The notes under the pieces: generated by a model
What the model saw: only the letters and a program-made list of their open reading frames with translations
Database searches by the model: none
What the model was told of the DNA's origin: nothing
In this document: in pieces, positions 42,400 to 63,542 of the stretch
Position numbering within the stretch: position 1 is the first letter of the stretch
How the letters are laid out: every line of letters begins with the position of its first letter
Translations under genes and position numbers: made by a program
Source: Agelas oroides
Taxonomy: Eukaryota; Porifera; Demospongiae; Agelasida; Agelasidae
Direction: 5' to 3'
DNA: 64,000 nucleotides
NCBI GenBank assembly: GCA_949130485.1
Contig: OX422193.1
Coordinates: forward strand, 269,501-333,500

Positions 42400-45300
42400 T
42401 CAGGTACTTGCTCTTTCCAGTAGCAGTGTGTAGCAAGAGTCACAGACACGTACCGGCTTTGAGCTGGACGCCAGCTGCATCGAGTTCTCCGAGCAGGAGA
42501 AACAGTACACACCACCACAGTTCCGACAATGGTGCTGTGAAGGAGGAAGAAGAGAGATAAAGTGTGATACTAGTCTATAGCCTCGTTCCCTTCCTCCTCC
42601 TTTTCCTTATCGGAAGAACGTTCATGAAAATAAGGACACTATTTTACTACAAACGTCCCACCCCCCACAGAGTGGATATGGCAAAATGTTGGAAATACTC
42701 AGTAACGTATTTAATGTTCCAAGGTTAATAATTCGTTCATCCCCTAGCCTCGTTCCCAGGCTATTTCCCAGCTTTTGTTGAGAATAATGAAGCCAGAAAA
42801 TATATTCACCAAAAAGGTGGGGAGAAGGATGGAAGAGCATGCGACAGAAGCTGGGGAGGGGCTTAAAATTAAGGGGAGGACCCTGGAAATTAAGAGCTGG
42901 AGAGGAGGGCGATGCATGCTACAACAGCTGGTATGTATGCTACCAGAGGTGGTGCTTAAAATTAAGGGGAGGACCCTGGACCGTGGTGGTGAGCAACTAA
43001 GGACACCACTCGAGACACTTCACTTAGTTTGTAACCTTATTGAGTAATGGAGGATACTTAGTTAATCAAGACAGACCCATGGATCACGGCTTGGCTGTCA
43101 AAGCGCCATGGTTGGGGCCGGGTGGGCCAATTCTTGCCCTGGCTGCTAGGCTTGGCTGTCAAAGCGCCATGGTTGGGACCGGGTGGGCCAATTCTTGCCT
43201 GTAGACAATTCTTGGGTCAGATAAGGACCTGTTTAGCCAACCAAAATTTCTAAATGCGATTTACTGTAGCGAATATGGTGACAGTAAGACCAGCCCTTCT
43301 GACACGTTTTATGCTTGCCTCATCCTCTCAAAATCACCTATGCTTATGTAGCCGGGAGTCTTGTGCAGGGGGGACAGTCCAGTCAACTGCCCATATACAT
43401 GTATATTAGCCATGTTCCAGGGCCCCCTCTGACTGCAGTAGATGTTGACATTATTCATGTGACAAAAGTCTCCCTGTTCTCCCCCTCCTCTTTGCACACT
43501 GTAAACTATCGGATGGTGGCGAAAGAAGCTACCGTAAAATCAGGATATTAAGCACCGGTGCCTATTTTCGAAATTAGCAGCCAGAATGGGTGCTTATTTT
43601 CAAGGGGTGCTTATTTTCATGGGGTGCTAATAAACTCATGTAATTTTCTTGTAGCATGCAGTTGTGTGGGAACGGATTAGCTGTGATATATTTTAGGCCT
43701 AGAGCTTTCTCTGCTAATTTCTGTCCAATATTATAGCTCTTCTGCAACCAGAGATACTGTCAGCAATCGATCGATCGTTGCTAACCCCCGCCTACCAACG
43801 TAAAGCGCTTGGAACCAACCAATCCATGAGAGGTTTTTGCTAATTCCTGGATATGTTTTATCAAGAGGCCTTGCCTAAATTTTGGTTTGTATCCCGTGGC
43901 AATAGCTTGCTTACAATCGGAGATAGACACTAGCTGCTACGTTCGAAAAAGTCGGATTAGCAAATTCACTTCCATTTGCATTAGCCTCGTTCCCAGGCCC
44001 GCGCCCAGCTTCCCGTCTCTTGCAGTACGGTAAAGCGGGAGAGGGCCTGGTACATTTCCTCACGTGAGTGACGTCATGGGTAGAAAGGCGGTAGAAAGAC
44101 TTTAATTGAACGTGGGCGAGCACGACTAAATTGCTCACTGATTGCTGGTGTGTGTCTTCGCTGTTTTGGCTTGGTGAAACTCTCTGTCCTCCCGACTGTC
44201 TCGTGAATAGCGACATAAAAGCGCCTTTGTGCGCTGCTATCTTTCGACTCGGAATAGTCGCGCTCCAGTGCGTGCGTGCGAGCGAAGTTTTTCGTGGTTT
44301 ACATGACGCCCACGTTCGCATAATTTGCCCTGTCCGTGACGTCACTCACGTGAGGAAATGTACCAGGCCCTCTCCCGCTTAACCGTACTGCAAGCGACAG
44401 GAAGCTGGGCGCGGGCCTGGGAACGAGGCTACATTTGCATGGTAACGGGACCTTTTCATGTGGGTGCCTATTTTTGTATGGGTGCTTATAAACGCACGAT
44501 GTGGTTGTTGTTATCAACCCAAGTAAGTGTGCGTGAAACCTCAACACCGTTTGTATAATTACATTATGCATGTAATGGAGGCTGTGACATAATGTTATGT
44601 CATGTAAGGGGTGCAATTTGTGTTGTGACATACTGGGGTTGTGCTTACTGTAAACACTGGTTGTGCATGAACCATGCATAGCAATTAACAATTGGAGGTG
44701 CAAATAAGCTGTACACTGGTAGTGGGTCCAACTCTTTAGCCTTGTTGATAGGCCTCCTTCCACAAGAAAGAGTCTGGGGTACAAAACTACTGATTTTCTG
44801 TCTTGCAAGTCTGGTCATGCAGGACTACCTCCCCTCCTCCCTGCCCTTCCCCTCCTCCCTCCTCCCTCCTCCCTCCCCCCCTTCCCCCCCTCCCCCCTCC
44901 TACCTCTCCATCCTTCAAATGCTTCCCTCACCTTTCTTCTTGCTACAGAGAATGGTTTTTGGCACTGTTGACACTCTGTAATAGTCTTGTCATCAACCCA
45001 CACACTTTCCTTCAGCATCGTGCTCTCGTCCTTCATGTCTGCGATCTTCTGCTGAGAACTGTGAACAAGAGGAGACGGGAAGGAGGGGAGGAGGGAAGGA
45101 GGAGGGGAGGAGAGGAGGGAGGAAGGGAAGGAGGAGGTGAGAGGAAGGGAGGAGGATGGGAGGAGGGAAGGAGGAGGGGAGGAGGGGAGGAGGGGAGGAA
45201 GAAGGGAGGAGGGGAGGAGAGGAGGAGGGGGGAGGAGGGGAGGAGGGGAGAAAGGACAAGGAGAGAAAGGAAGAGGAATGGAACTATTACAAACATAAAT

Positions 45301-48300
45301 AAAACCATTGTTTCATCACTTGTCTGTAACATGTGGAAAGGAGAAAGGAAGGAAGGAGAAATAGGATGAAGATGAGGAGGGGAGGTGGAGGGGAGGAGGA
45401 GGCGAGGATAGATTGAATTATTTGAGAACTTCTTGTCTTACCTGCTGAGTTTTCTTCCCATCTCAACTAGTGCAATCTCCTGTTCAGATACTGTCTCCTG
45501 GAGGGCACCATACCTCTCCTGCATCTCAGCGTACTCCTGGGGAGCAAAGGGGGAGGAGGAGGAGGAGGAGGAGGAGGAGGAGGAGGAGGAGGAGGAGGAG
45601 GAGGAGGAGGAGGAGGAGGAGGAGGAGGAGGAGGAGGAGGAGGAGGAGGAGGAGGAGGAGAGGAAGGGGAGAAGAGGAGGAGGGGAGGGGGAGGGGGAGG
45701 AGGGAGGAGGGAGAGGAGAGGAAGGGAAGGAGGAGGGGAGGAAAAGGAGGAGGGGAAGGAGAGGAGCGGAGGAGGGGGAGGAGGAGGAGGGAGGTCATAG
45801 TATAGTCATGTGACAGTCAATCAACCAATCAATCAACCAACCAATTACTCAATCATTAATGATCACCTTCATACCTTTTTGAGAGCTTTGAACTTCTTTG
45901 TTTCATTGGTTAGTTCTACCACGCGATCCTTTTCTCGTTGAATCTCCATCTGGGGGTGGCATGGAAGATGTGATACCCAAACACTTCCATCCCTCCTGAC
46001 CCCTAACCCTAACACCCCCCCCCCCTTCCTCTCACACCCCCTCCTTCTTCTCCACACCTGTAATGATGCTCTCCACTGTTTCTCGATGGCTAGGTCAGCC
46101 TCTGCACTGCTGCGAGCTAGCTGAACCTCCTCAAGCTTGCTGCCCAGATCCCTAGCTGTTTGATCTGAGACCTTCAGAGAAGAACGAGTCTCCTGCAGTC
46201 TGGGGAGGGAGAAGAGGGAGGGAGGGAGGGAGGGAGAAGAGGGAGGGAGGGAGGGAGGGAGAAGAGGGAGGGAGGAAGGGAGGGAGGAAGGGAGGGAGGA
46301 TGGGGAGGGAGGGAGGATGGGGAGGGAGGATGGGGAGGGATGGGGAGGGATGGGGAGGGAGGGAGGGAGGGAAAGAATTGGTCATTCAAGACGAGAGCAT
46401 ATTGGTCACGGAGTCACTCATTCTCATCTCTCAAATGATAAGCCCCGAACTCACTCTTTCTCTGTCTGTTTGTTGTTAGCGGTAAGTTGAGCGAGTTTCC
46501 CCTCCACACTGCGGATCTTCAGAGAGTCCTTACTGTGTGTCTCCTTAGCACCCTGCAGAGAGAGGAAACGTGGGTGAGAGGGGAGAGGAGAGAGGAGGGT
46601 GAGTGAGAGGAGGGTGAGTGAGAGGAGGGTGAGAGGGGAGAGGAGAGAGGAGGGTGAGTGAGAGGAGGGTGAGAGGGGAGAGGGAGAAGAAGGTGGAGGG
46701 AGGAAGGGGTTTAGGGGGGAGGAGAGAGGAGGAAGAGAGAGGAGGAAGAGAGAGGAGGGTGAGAGGGAGGAGAGAGAAGTAGGAATGAGGTTCAAAGTAC
46801 GCAGGGAAGAGGGGGAGGAGGGAGGGTCAAGAGGTGAGAGGGAGAAAAAGGAGAGGCAACGACACCAATGTGAACCCCTTATCCGATTTACCTGCAGTTG
46901 TGTCTGCATCTTGAGGTTAGCAGACTTCATTTCCTCCAGCTGTTTCCGTAGTGACACGATTGTGTCTTGTTTCTCGTGAGTGCTCTTCTCCAGCAGCTGA
47001 AGAGCTGTCTGTGAGGTGTGTGTGTGGGGGGTGTGAGGGTGTGAGGAGTGTGAGGTGTGTGTGGTGTGTGTGTGTGAGGTGTGTGAGGAGGAAAAAAGCA
47101 GGTAATACACAACAGTCAGTGGCAGGTAGAAATTGAACGTTATTTTGCTGTGTAAGTGCCATGCCAGTAAACTATGTTAGTGGTGGTGATTGATTCATAC
47201 AGCGTAGATGCATCCCTTATCTCAGTTTTGAACACAGCAATGCGATCAAATTTGCATCTACTCAGGACTTCCATTGTGCTATTAGGTTTGTATACCTCTT
47301 TCTCTTGTCTGATGCCTTTCTGCATCTCTAGTTCTTGTTCTAGTTGCTGTCTTAGTTTGGTCTCTGTGCCCAGGCTCTTCTGAGTGGCCGAGTAGAGGTC
47401 ATTTAGTCCAGCCCTGGGGGAGGGAAGAGAGGAGGAAGGGGAGGGAGGAGGAGGAAGGGGAGGGAGGAGGAGGGGGGGAGGGAGGAGGGAGATGAGGGAG
47501 GAGGGAGATGAGGGAGGAGGAGGGAGGAGGAGGAGGAGGAGGAGGAGGGAGGAGGAGGGAGGAGGAGGGAGGAGGAGGGAGGAGGAGGGAGGAGGAGGGA
47601 GGAGGAGGGAGGAGGGAGGAGGAGGGAGGAGGAGGGAGGAGGAGGGAGGAGGAGGGAGGAGGAGGGAGGAGGAGGGAGGAGGAGGGGAAAGGGGGAGGAG
47701 GAGGGGAGAGAGGAGGAGGGGAGAGAGGAGGGGAAAGGGGGGAGGAGGAGGGGAGAGAGGAGGAGGGGAAAGGAGGGGGAGAAAAGAGGAGGGGGAGGGA
47801 GGAGGGGTCACCGTGTTTGTATATATGTCTCTAGCTCTGTTCTCTGGTCATCTTGTAAACTCTGCAGAGGAGAAGAAGACCATCATGAAACAGCTGTAAG
47901 ACCATCATGAAACAGCTGTAAGACCATCCTACAATGTACATGATCATGATGAAACATGAGAGCTTTTGTGGGGAAGGTGGAGGGGTGGCACATGGTGAGG
48001 GTGTGGGGCATGACCCAGAAACTTCTTGAAGATGAACAACTTGGGTGGCCTCACTTCTAGTGTTCTGCGAAGTTCTTCAGAGGATTTCTCGTTCATGATT
48101 CTCAGTTCGTCTCTCTCTTGGCTGATGGCCTGAAGTGACTCCTCCAGTGACGTGGATTTCTCCATCAGCTGAGCGTGAGACGCTTCCACTGAATGAAGCC
48201 TTCCTTGTAGCCGCTCTACATCTGACCTGGGAGGGAGGAGAGGAGAGGAGGGGAGGAGGGGGGAGGAGGGAGGGGAGGAGGGAGGGGAGGAGGGAGGGGA

Positions 48301-49754
48301 GGAGGGGGGAGGAGGGAGGAGAGGAGGGGGGGAGGGAGGAGGGAGGAGAGGAGGGAGGAGAGGAGGGAGGAGAGGAGGGAGGAGGGGAGGAGTTTCTTTG
48401 CTTTTCTGTCAGCGCATTGTGTATTGTATTTACTGATTATTCTATCATTTGTTTTGTAGAGCCCCTTCCCTCCTCCCCCTCCCCTTCCCTCCTCCCCTCC
48501 CTCCTCTTCCCCTCCCCTTCCCTCCCACTTTGACAAGTTGACCTTGGACAATTCATTCCACATTGGTTTGTACATGCACAGTACAATTCAATGAAGAGTA
48601 TTACACACACAGGAAGGAAGGAGGGAGGAAGGAGTGAAGGCAGGAGGGGAGAGGGAAGAGGGAGGGAGAGAGGAGAGCCAAGAAGGGAAAGATTGCGATG
48701 CAACGTGTAGAGCACTTACTCTAGTTTCTTGTTATGTTCTTCAAGGTAAGCTTTCTGGTCCAGCAGCTGAGACAACTCAGATACCTCCTCTTCACTCCTG
48801 AGAGGAGAGGAGGGAGAGGGGAGGAGGGGAGGGGGGAGGATGGAAGGGGAAGGGGGGTAAGGAGGGGAGAGGGGAGGAGGATAGGATAAGAGATGAGACA
48901 AGGAGGGGAGGGGGGAGGAGGTAAGGAGGGGGAGAGGGGGAGAGGGAGAGGGGAGGAGGTGAGGAGGGGGAGAGGGGAGGATGGAAGGGGACTCTATAGT
49001 TTTACTGCTTCATGTTAGCAATGTAGAACATGTGTTGCCATAGCAACTCACTCGCCCTCCTCCTCCTCCCTGGCTCTATTGCTACTGAGATGTAAGTTGC
49101 TGTTCCTCAAGTATTGAGTCAAGTCCACAGTACCAACCTGTGGGAGAGGGAGGGAATGAGTCAGTATAGTGCGGGAGAGGGAGGGGGGAATGAGAGTGTG
49201 ATGTACTGGTATGAGAGTGCAGTATATTGTCACTGTATGGTACTTGTATATTAGTTGTCAGTAACTCACAGATTTATCAAAGTCTTCTCCCTTCATCATG
49301 ACATTGTAGTCGATAGCATTGAGTCCCATGAGCAGTCCGGCTATGACTGACCCCTCCTCACACATCATCACTGCGTCACTCTCATACCAGTCACTGTGAG
49401 GGAGGAGGGAAGAGGAGGAGGAGGGAGGAGGGGGGAGGGAAGGAGAAGAGAATGGAAAAAGGTGGAGGAGGGAGGAGGGGAGAGGGGAGACGGAGGAGAC
49501 ACAAGTAACACCTGTTTGAGCATGGGTAGCAGTGACATCCATTCCTCCATTCCCCCCTCCCCTCACACCCTCTCTCCTCCCACTCCTTCTTTCTCTCCCA
49601 CTCTCTCCCTCCCTCTCCCCTCCCTCTCCCCTCACCAGAGCACTGCTCTGCCCTCCACCATTGTCCTAAAGTAGTCTGCTAGTTTCTTCTGCATCAGAAC
49701 AAACCTCAGCCACGCACGACCTCGTCCCAGCATTGTCCTGTGTGTGTTTGTGTG

Positions 49755-49791
<37 letters not shown>

Positions 49792-52315
49792 TAGTATAAA
49801 AATGTCCTTTCAGTTTCACATGTACAGCGAATGACATTCAGTTATAGCCTCGTTCCAGGCCTTCCACCATCCAGTTTTTGATCGCTTGCAGTACGCAAAA
49901 ATGGAGGCGGAAGGCCTGGTCCATTTATCATGTGAATGACGTTCTGTCTACCTAGGTAGACAGAGGGGGGGAGGGGTCCCCGATCTATAGAACGCATTTC
50001 GCGCACGCGTTCAAACAGGAGTGGTACATTTTTCGCTTTGCGAATGTTCGAAACTCCAGCGCTTGGGGCAGAAACTACAAGGTAAGGCCTCAAGCTCATA
50101 TTTTTCGATCTGGGACCCCTCCCCCCCTCTGTCTACCTAGGACGGTGGGAAGGAATGAGGCTAATTCAGTTACAGTAGGCTTTAACCCTTTAAACCCTAT
50201 AGTACACTTTTGATAACGTCATACTGCGCACTGCGCAGAAAAGATAGTCTCTGCGCGCTGGCGCGCAGGTTCTGCGTTAGCAGAAAGGGTGGGACAGGGG
50301 GAGGTGGGTGGGGTCACCCGCAGGGTGCTGTGCACATGGCAGCTGCTAGGCTTGGCTGCAAAAGGACCGTGGTTGGCACCGGGTGGGCCAACTCTTGGCC
50401 TGGCTGCATGAGCAGGCTTAGAAAATGCTACTCTCACCTTTCAGGGGGTTCATTTCTGGCAGGGAAGGCTTCTTGGGCTCTAAGCGGGTGTTTGCCAATC
50501 GAGAGTGCTGACCATTGCATGCTCGTTAATGAGGGGGCGTGGTTAAGGTCACGTGTCTGCTTGCTAAGGCTGGAAGTGGAGTTGGGCTCAGTTTTGGAGT
50601 CAGAGCTTTGACACAAATGGAGATACGGTGCGTTAAAGGCATGTTTAGGCTAAAAGTAATCTCCAGTGAAATAAATTCAGTGTAGGGCTAAGAGAGTGTT
50701 AAGTAATTATGTACTACATGAACAATAGATCTTGGACTATCACGGTAGTTTTCAAATTTCAAATTTTCAATCATACATGTACTCTGTAAATAAAATTTGC
50801 CAACTACTATAATAGTCAAAACATCTATCATCTATTATTTATCGAGCATGTGCACTGTCATTAGCCTCGTTTCCAGGCCCCGCCCAGCTTTCCATCGCTT
50901 GCAGGAACGAGGCTACAGTGTCATAATGCTTATCTGCTAGATACATACATCTGGTATCGTGCTGACACTAAGACCAGAGCCTTTGACAACCTTTGACCCC
51001 ACCTCCATTATCTTCTGTTTATTGTTTATTGGAGAAACTCTATTCCACAAAGACAAAACAAGCACTGTACATGAAGAAATTCCATGATGGGGAAAACATG
51101 AGGAATGACTGCTGTAGACGAAACACTCCTCCTTCCCTCCCCCTCTTTTCTTTATCTCCCTCCCTCCCTCCACTCCCTCCACTCCCTCCCTCCACTCCCT
51201 CCCTCCCTCCACTCCCTCCCTCCACTCCCTCCCTCCACTCCCTCCCTCCCTCCACTCCCTCCCTCCCTCCCTCCCTCCCTCCACTCCCTCCCTCCACTCC
51301 CTCCCTCCCTCCCTCCCTCCACTCACTTCACTCCAGGAATGTTCCGTACACTGGATACACTCTCAGCAAAGTCAGTTGATGATTTCTCAAAGCCCTCAAT
51401 GGCCCCCCAAATAGACCGTTTCTGACCTAAAAGATTCCGCTTCACTGTGTATGCATGTGTGGGGAGGGAAGGAAAAGAAGCCATTGCTATGTTATGTTTT
51501 AGCAAATATGCTGAACACATTACAAGCTGTTTTCAGATGAATTTAAAACGACATGAGTAGTCTCCAAAACATGTTATAAAGTGAAAATAGAAGCAAAGTG
51601 AAAGCAGGGTCTCGTATGAAGCCATATTGGTATCTGCATCACTTCCTACTGTAGGTAGTTTTTTAAACATAGGTAATAGGCACCAACTACCATATTAGGT
51701 AATCCAATGGCCCTACAAGGCAGCTATGACGTACGTTTCAGCCTATGTGTGAGGTTGTACTCCATCATGGTGAGAAACTGCTGCAGCTGGGGCTGGTTAT
51801 CGGTGACGTTCTTGCCAGCGCTCATGGCGCTCTCGATGAGTCCCTTCACCACCATGTTCGTTACTGCTAGGAGGTTGGAACGCTCAATGTTTCTGCAACG
51901 AGGGAGAGGAAGAGGGAGGGAGGGAAGGAGGGAGGGAAGGAAGAGGGAGGGAGGGGAGGAAGGAAGGTAGAAAGGGGGATGGAGGGAGAGGAAGAGGGAG
52001 GGGAGGAAGGAAGAAAGGGGGATGGAGGGAAGGAAAGAGAGAGAGGGTGTGTATGGCTATAGATAGACGGCGAAGGGGAGTGGGGGCAGTGAGGAGGAGG
52101 CTTGTATAGCTAACAAGCCCTACCCAAATTGCTGCTTGCATACTGTTGCAGGCTTAGCTACCATCCTCCCCTCTGCTGAAGCAAGAATATGCTGCAAGAT
52201 ACTTATCTACCTACCTGTGTTTCACCTCCTTCTCCCCCTCCGCAGCAAACACCAGGCTCTCCCCGCCTCCTCCATTCTCGCTTATCAAGTACCAGTCCTC
52301 AGTAGAGGCGGCCAT
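42400..52315 (-). CDS. RUFY: RUFY-like RUN and FYVE domain protein, 17 exons, 631 aa
   Basis: Exons: 52315-52215, 51892-51735, 51444-51327, 49737-49636, 49393-49270, 49137-49052, 48797-48720, 48226-48055, 47861-47812, 47413-47296, 47008-46892, 46552-46455, 46199-46058, 45949-45875, 45536-45442, 45058-44932, 42534-42400. All phases agree and give 631 residues. Exons 2-5 form the RUN domain ([55 protein letters not shown]). Exons 7-16 form a long coiled coil ([20 protein letters not shown]). The end is a FYVE zinc finger: ECQQC, RRKHHCRNCG, CFSC and VCDSC. RUFY proteins bind Rab/Arf-type GTPases and PI3P on endosomes and act in endosome and autophagy traffic. The last exon reads through a gtacgt motif to a TGA. 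Best match is the RUFY1-3 group. Introns are full of G/A tracts on the plus strand. Confidence 0.93.
43088..43205 (+). repeat. Two-copy repeat also found at 50343-50405
   Basis: Two units of about 58 bp (gcttggctgtcaaagcgcca ... ccgggtgggccaattcttgc). A third, diverged unit lies at 50350-50405 (gcttggctgcaaaaggaccg). All three lie in RUFY introns. Confidence 0.75.
43982..44431. mobile_element. Large hairpin-family element, 450 bp, perfect 9-bp target duplication
   Basis: Inverted ends extend about 95 bp from tagcctcgttcccaggcccg through tgacgtca-containing sequence. The interior of about 260 bp is unique. CATTTGCAT is duplicated at 43973-43981 and 44432-44440. It sits inside a repeat-like region whose two sides carry ggtgcttattttc-type motifs (43560-43625, 44461-44490), so it may be nested in another element. 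Lies in the last RUFY intron. Confidence 0.9.
45551..45661. repeat. (GGA)n trinucleotide run, RUFY intron 14
   Basis: About 37 pure GGA units; pyrimidine (TCC) on the RUFY sense strand, ending next to the exon-15 acceptor. Confidence 0.97.
47516..47690. repeat. (GGAGGAGGGA)n tract, RUFY intron 9
   Basis: Around 17 imperfect 9-10-bp units of ggaggaggga; pyrimidine on the sense strand, in front of the exon-10 acceptor. Confidence 0.93.
49845..50163. mobile_element. Hairpin-family element, 319 bp, perfect 9-bp target duplication
   Basis: It starts tagcctcgttccaggcc and ends aaggaatgaggcta, flanked by ATTCAGTTA at 49836-49844 and 50164-50172. Inside, gtctacctaggtagac and ggacccctccccc motifs recur. 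Lies in RUFY intron 3. Confidence 0.88.
50862..50915. mobile_element. Hairpin-family MITE, 54 bp, 9-bp target duplication with one mismatch
   Basis: tagcctcgtttccagg ... aggaacgaggcta flanked by CACTGTCAT and CAGTGTCAT, in RUFY intron 3. Confidence 0.8.
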
Positions 52316-53030
52316 AATCGCTTCGTAATCTCTCCGTTTACGGAGCAACCGCGAGAACTTCTGTCCTGACCACACCCACTTTCTTGAAAGTAGGTGTGGC
52401 CAAGTTTGTTTGAGCGTTGTTCTTAGCAGAGACACATATTTGGTGAGTACTATTTGTGTGTGTACTAAAGCTATTGAACACGCGTTTTGGTGTGATGACA
52501 GTCATTGTAGCAAAGTGATCTCAGGTTCTGGTCTGGGTCAGTTTGTAGCTAGATCTGGTCTAAGCTTGCTCACCTTCCCTTCCTCCCTTCCTCCCTTTCT
52601 CCCTTCACCTGTTTCACACACTCCTCCAATCTCTTTTATTTTCACTGTCCACTACCTACCCCCACTCTCCTCCCTCCCATCCCATTGTCCCCACCCCCAC
52701 TCTCCTCCCTCCCATCCCATTGTCCCCACCCCACCCCCACTCTCCTCCCTCCCATCCCATTGTCCCCACCCCACCCCCACTCTCCTCCCTCCCATCCCAT
52801 TGCCCCAACCCCACTCTCCTCCCTCCCATCCCATTGCCCCAACCCCACTCTCCTCCCTCCCATCCCATTGTCCCCACCCCCACTCTCATCCCTCCCATCC
52901 TATTGTCCCCTCCCCCTCCTGTCCCTTCTCTCTCCCATTTTCCTCCTCCCAACTCCTTTTCCTTCTTCCCCCCGCCCCCATCCTCCTCCCCTCCCCCCCC
53001 CACTCCCTACACACAGGACGCGAGCCCACA
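52316..53030. promoter_or_regulatory. Divergent promoter RUFY / UPF1 and UPF1 5' UTR intron
   Basis: The RUFY ATG at 52315 faces a likely non-coding UPF1 exon ending with a gtgagt donor at 52441. The matching acceptor cacacag lies 14 bp before the UPF1 ATG. The shared promoter would thus be within about 52316-52430. A minisatellite of six to seven units (cccactctcctccctcccat plus cccattgtcccca) fills 52660-52910 of the UPF1 first intron. Confidence 0.6.
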
Positions 53031-62764
<9,734 letters not shown>

Positions 62765-63006
62765 GTAAGAACCACGGGTGCTGGAGGTTCACTAGTCTCA
62801 CACAAGTACCCTTGCAGACAGACATCCTCGCATACTTACAGTACAAGATGTGTAGTATGAGTGCTGAGTAGCGTAGCAGACACTGAGGGTTTGCTAATCT
62901 TTTCACCCTTCAAACTCCACACAAGAGCACTTGTATAGCCCGCCACAGAACAATGTGTGACTGACTGAGAATCTGACTGAGTGCCTTCTAACAAGAGCTC
63001 TTGCTT

Positions 63007-63062
63007 TAGTCTCGTCCCCAGACCCCCATCAACACTCCAAGGAGGGTCTGGGAACGAGACTA
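63007..63062. mobile_element. Hairpin-family MITE with imperfect 9-bp target duplication
   Basis: tagtctcgtccccagaccc ... gggtctgggaacgagacta, flanked by CTCTTGCTT and CTCTTGGTG. Confidence 0.82.
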
Positions 63063-63221
63063 CTCTTGGTGAAAAAAGACTACTCTTACTTCTACACTGA
63101 ATTAGACACTCACGGCAGAGCAGGACAAGCAAGTCTGCATGTAGTAGTACAGGCTAGAGTGCTCAGCCAATTCAGCTTTCTATCTGTCAGTTAGTTACAC
63201 TGCCTATAGTGAGGGGAGATC

Positions 63222-63283
63222 TAGCCTCGTACCCAGGCTCTTCCCAATTTGTCTGCATGGGGAGGAGCCTGGGTACGAGGCTA
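63222..63283. mobile_element. Hairpin-family MITE
   Basis: tagcctcgtacccaggctc ... gagcctgggtacgaggcta, flanked by gggagatc and gggagacc (7 of 8 bases equal). Confidence 0.82.
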
Positions 63284-63542
63284 GGGAGACCCACTGTGGA
63301 CGGGTTTGCAAATTTAGGTTGGTTCTGAATCCAAAGTAACAACAATTAATGAAAATGAAACCATACAACTGCAGCAAGATATTAAGATGAAAGATGTATT
63401 AAGCTAAAGTGTCAGCATTATGAGGGGAAAAGTATACATTTTGTACTTGTGTGAAAATAAAACAAGAAAACTGCATGTAACAATTTGAAAGTAAAAGCTT
63501 AAGCTAATTGTACCGAGCTGCCACATTGAGAGGCGTGTCTGA

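Larger units (their letters stand above)
62765..63542. other. Region after the last UPF1 exon found
   Basis: No further UPF1 exon could be supported. If exon 21 is not spliced at 62764, the frame continues 35 codons to a TAG at 62869-62871 without SQ-rich sequence. Two hairpin MITEs follow (63007-63062, 63222-63283). Confidence 0.5.

Noticed and set aside
44131-44382. ORFs within 43.98-44.43 kb
   Set aside because: They lie inside the 450-bp hairpin element and its inverted ends.
45526-45813. Poly-Glu, poly-Arg and poly-Leu ORFs
   Set aside because: Translations of the GGA run in a RUFY intron.
42400-52315. First impression: HOOK coiled-coil protein
   Set aside because: The N-terminal exons form a RUN domain and the last exons a FYVE finger, which defines RUFY.
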